A stretch of 12,042 bases of DNA. It comes from Patescibacteria group bacterium UBA2193. Lineage in GTDB: Bacteria > Patescibacteriota > Minisyncoccia > Moranbacterales > DUUL01. The notes under the pieces were generated by a model. That model searched no databases and was not told where the DNA came from. It saw nothing but the letters and a program-made list of their open reading frames with translations. The DNA lies in the NCBI GenBank assembly GCA_002327335.1, contig DCVH01000082.1, positions 1 through 12,042 on the forward strand, read 5' to 3'. Shown here piece by piece: positions 11,623 through 12,042 of the stretch. The translations under genes were made by a program, and so were the position numbers. Each line of letters opens with the position of its first letter. The stretch's first letter is position 1.

Positions 11623-12042
11623 TTATTCTGTTACTTCGATTCCCATTGATCTTGCTGTTCCAGCAACGATTTTCATCGCAGCTTCAACGTCATTTGCATT
11701 CAGATCAACCATTTTCTTTTCTGCAATTTCTCGAACCTGGGCTTTTGTTACTTTCCCAACTTTGTTAACCAAAGGATTTCCTGAACCCTTCGGAACGCCT
11801 GCAGCTTTTTTCAACAACTCCGCTGCCGGAGAAGTTTTCAAAACGAAAGAAAAAGTTCGATCTTCAAAAACAGAAATTTCAACCGGGACAACTTCCCCGT
11901 TCATTTCTCTGGTGACTTCATTAAATCTTGCGCAAAAATCTTGAATATTCAAACCGTGTTGACCAAGCGCAGGACCAACTGGAGGAGCAGGATTTGCTTG
12001 TCCGCCTTTGATTTGAAGTTTAATAACTTTTGTTACTTTTTT
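11623..12042 (-). CDS. rplK: Large-subunit ribosomal protein L11 (uL11), lacking only its first residues
   Basis: The frame runs to the window edge with 139 residues plus stop visible, against about 141 for the family, so only one to a few residues are missing. L11 forms the GTPase-associated centre with 23S rRNA and contacts elongation factors. The start KKVTKVIKLQIKGGQANPAP and the motif PPVGPALGQHGLNI (from about visible residue 20) are the conserved N-terminal domain with its two proline-rich turns. The C-terminal RNA-binding domain includes SPAAELLKKAAG and the ending AAMKIVAGTARSMGIEV. An internal TTG at 11952 is not the start, because the conserved N-terminal domain lies before it. It heads the visible order rplK-rplA. 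Confidence 0.96.
   Translation of the reverse strand, partial: KKVTKVIKLQIKGGQANPAPPVGPALGQHGLNIQDFCARFNEVTREMNGEVVPVEISVFEDRTFSFVLKTSPAAELLKKAAGVPKGSGNPLVNKVGKVTKAQVREIAEKKMVDLNANDVEAAMKIVAGTARSMGIEVTE

Noticed and set aside
11567..11944. 125-codon plus-strand frame opposite rplK
   Set aside because: It is a shadow of the conserved ribosomal gene on the minus strand.
11623..11952. Shorter rplK starting at TTG 11952
   Set aside because: The conserved L11 N-terminal domain with PPVGPALGQHG lies upstream and continues in frame to the edge.
1..12042. CRISPR array
   Set aside because: No regularly spaced repeats with unique spacers were seen on either strand.

Overview
The window most resembles a chromosome segment of a Patescibacteria (CPR, Parcubacteria-like) bacterium. 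The evidence is AT-rich DNA with very short gene gaps, few Shine-Dalgarno sequences, a 54-residue lysine-rich L33, a chromosomal Bro-N/DinD-like gene, a YggT/GlsB membrane pair and an intergenic repeat built on the word TTTGGCATTTGAAATT. TAA, TAG and TGA all end genes, so the standard bacterial code fits. The assignment is inferred from gene content; no search was run.

Layout. Positions 1-1805 (minus) hold a patatin-like phospholipase, a Nudix hydrolase and the start of a P-type cation ATPase, tightly packed as a likely operon. Positions 1923-2724 hold a terminator and an unrecognised zinc-ribbon protein whose extended -10 promoter directly abuts a perfect 18-bp palindrome. Positions 2811-5530 (minus) carry a divergent S-adenosylhomocysteine-hydrolase-like protein, a Bro-N/DinD-like protein, a 34-codon gene fragment and a small P-loop kinase. 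Positions 5637-6635 (plus) carry a ribbon-helix-helix protein behind a near-perfect 24-bp palindrome, a YggT-like protein, a GlsB/YeaQ protein and a terminator.

Positions 6641-10461 look like a defence island. It is bounded by two related direct repeats that each contain the 3' end of the tRNA-Trp gene plus its trailer. Inside are a HEPN-type protein, a small hypothetical ORF, one 522-residue polypeptide that fuses a complete self-cleaving LexA repressor to a complete C5-cytosine DNA methyltransferase, and, convergent to it, a two-gene operon of an XRE-type regulator and a PD-(D/E)XK nuclease. Together these look like a Type II restriction-modification system with a controller protein, in which methyltransferase expression may be tied to DNA damage through LexA. 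No integrase was seen.

Positions 10456-12042 (minus) are housekeeping: rplK (cut by the window edge), rplA, rpmG and tRNA-Trp(CCA). rpmG and trnW lie downstream of rplA instead of in the usual place upstream of secE-nusG-rplK-rplA.

The main discovery candidate is the LexA-methyltransferase fusion and its setting in an integrase-less island at a tRNA gene. The rest is mostly ordinary, with several well-placed palindromic operators whose regulators are not proven.
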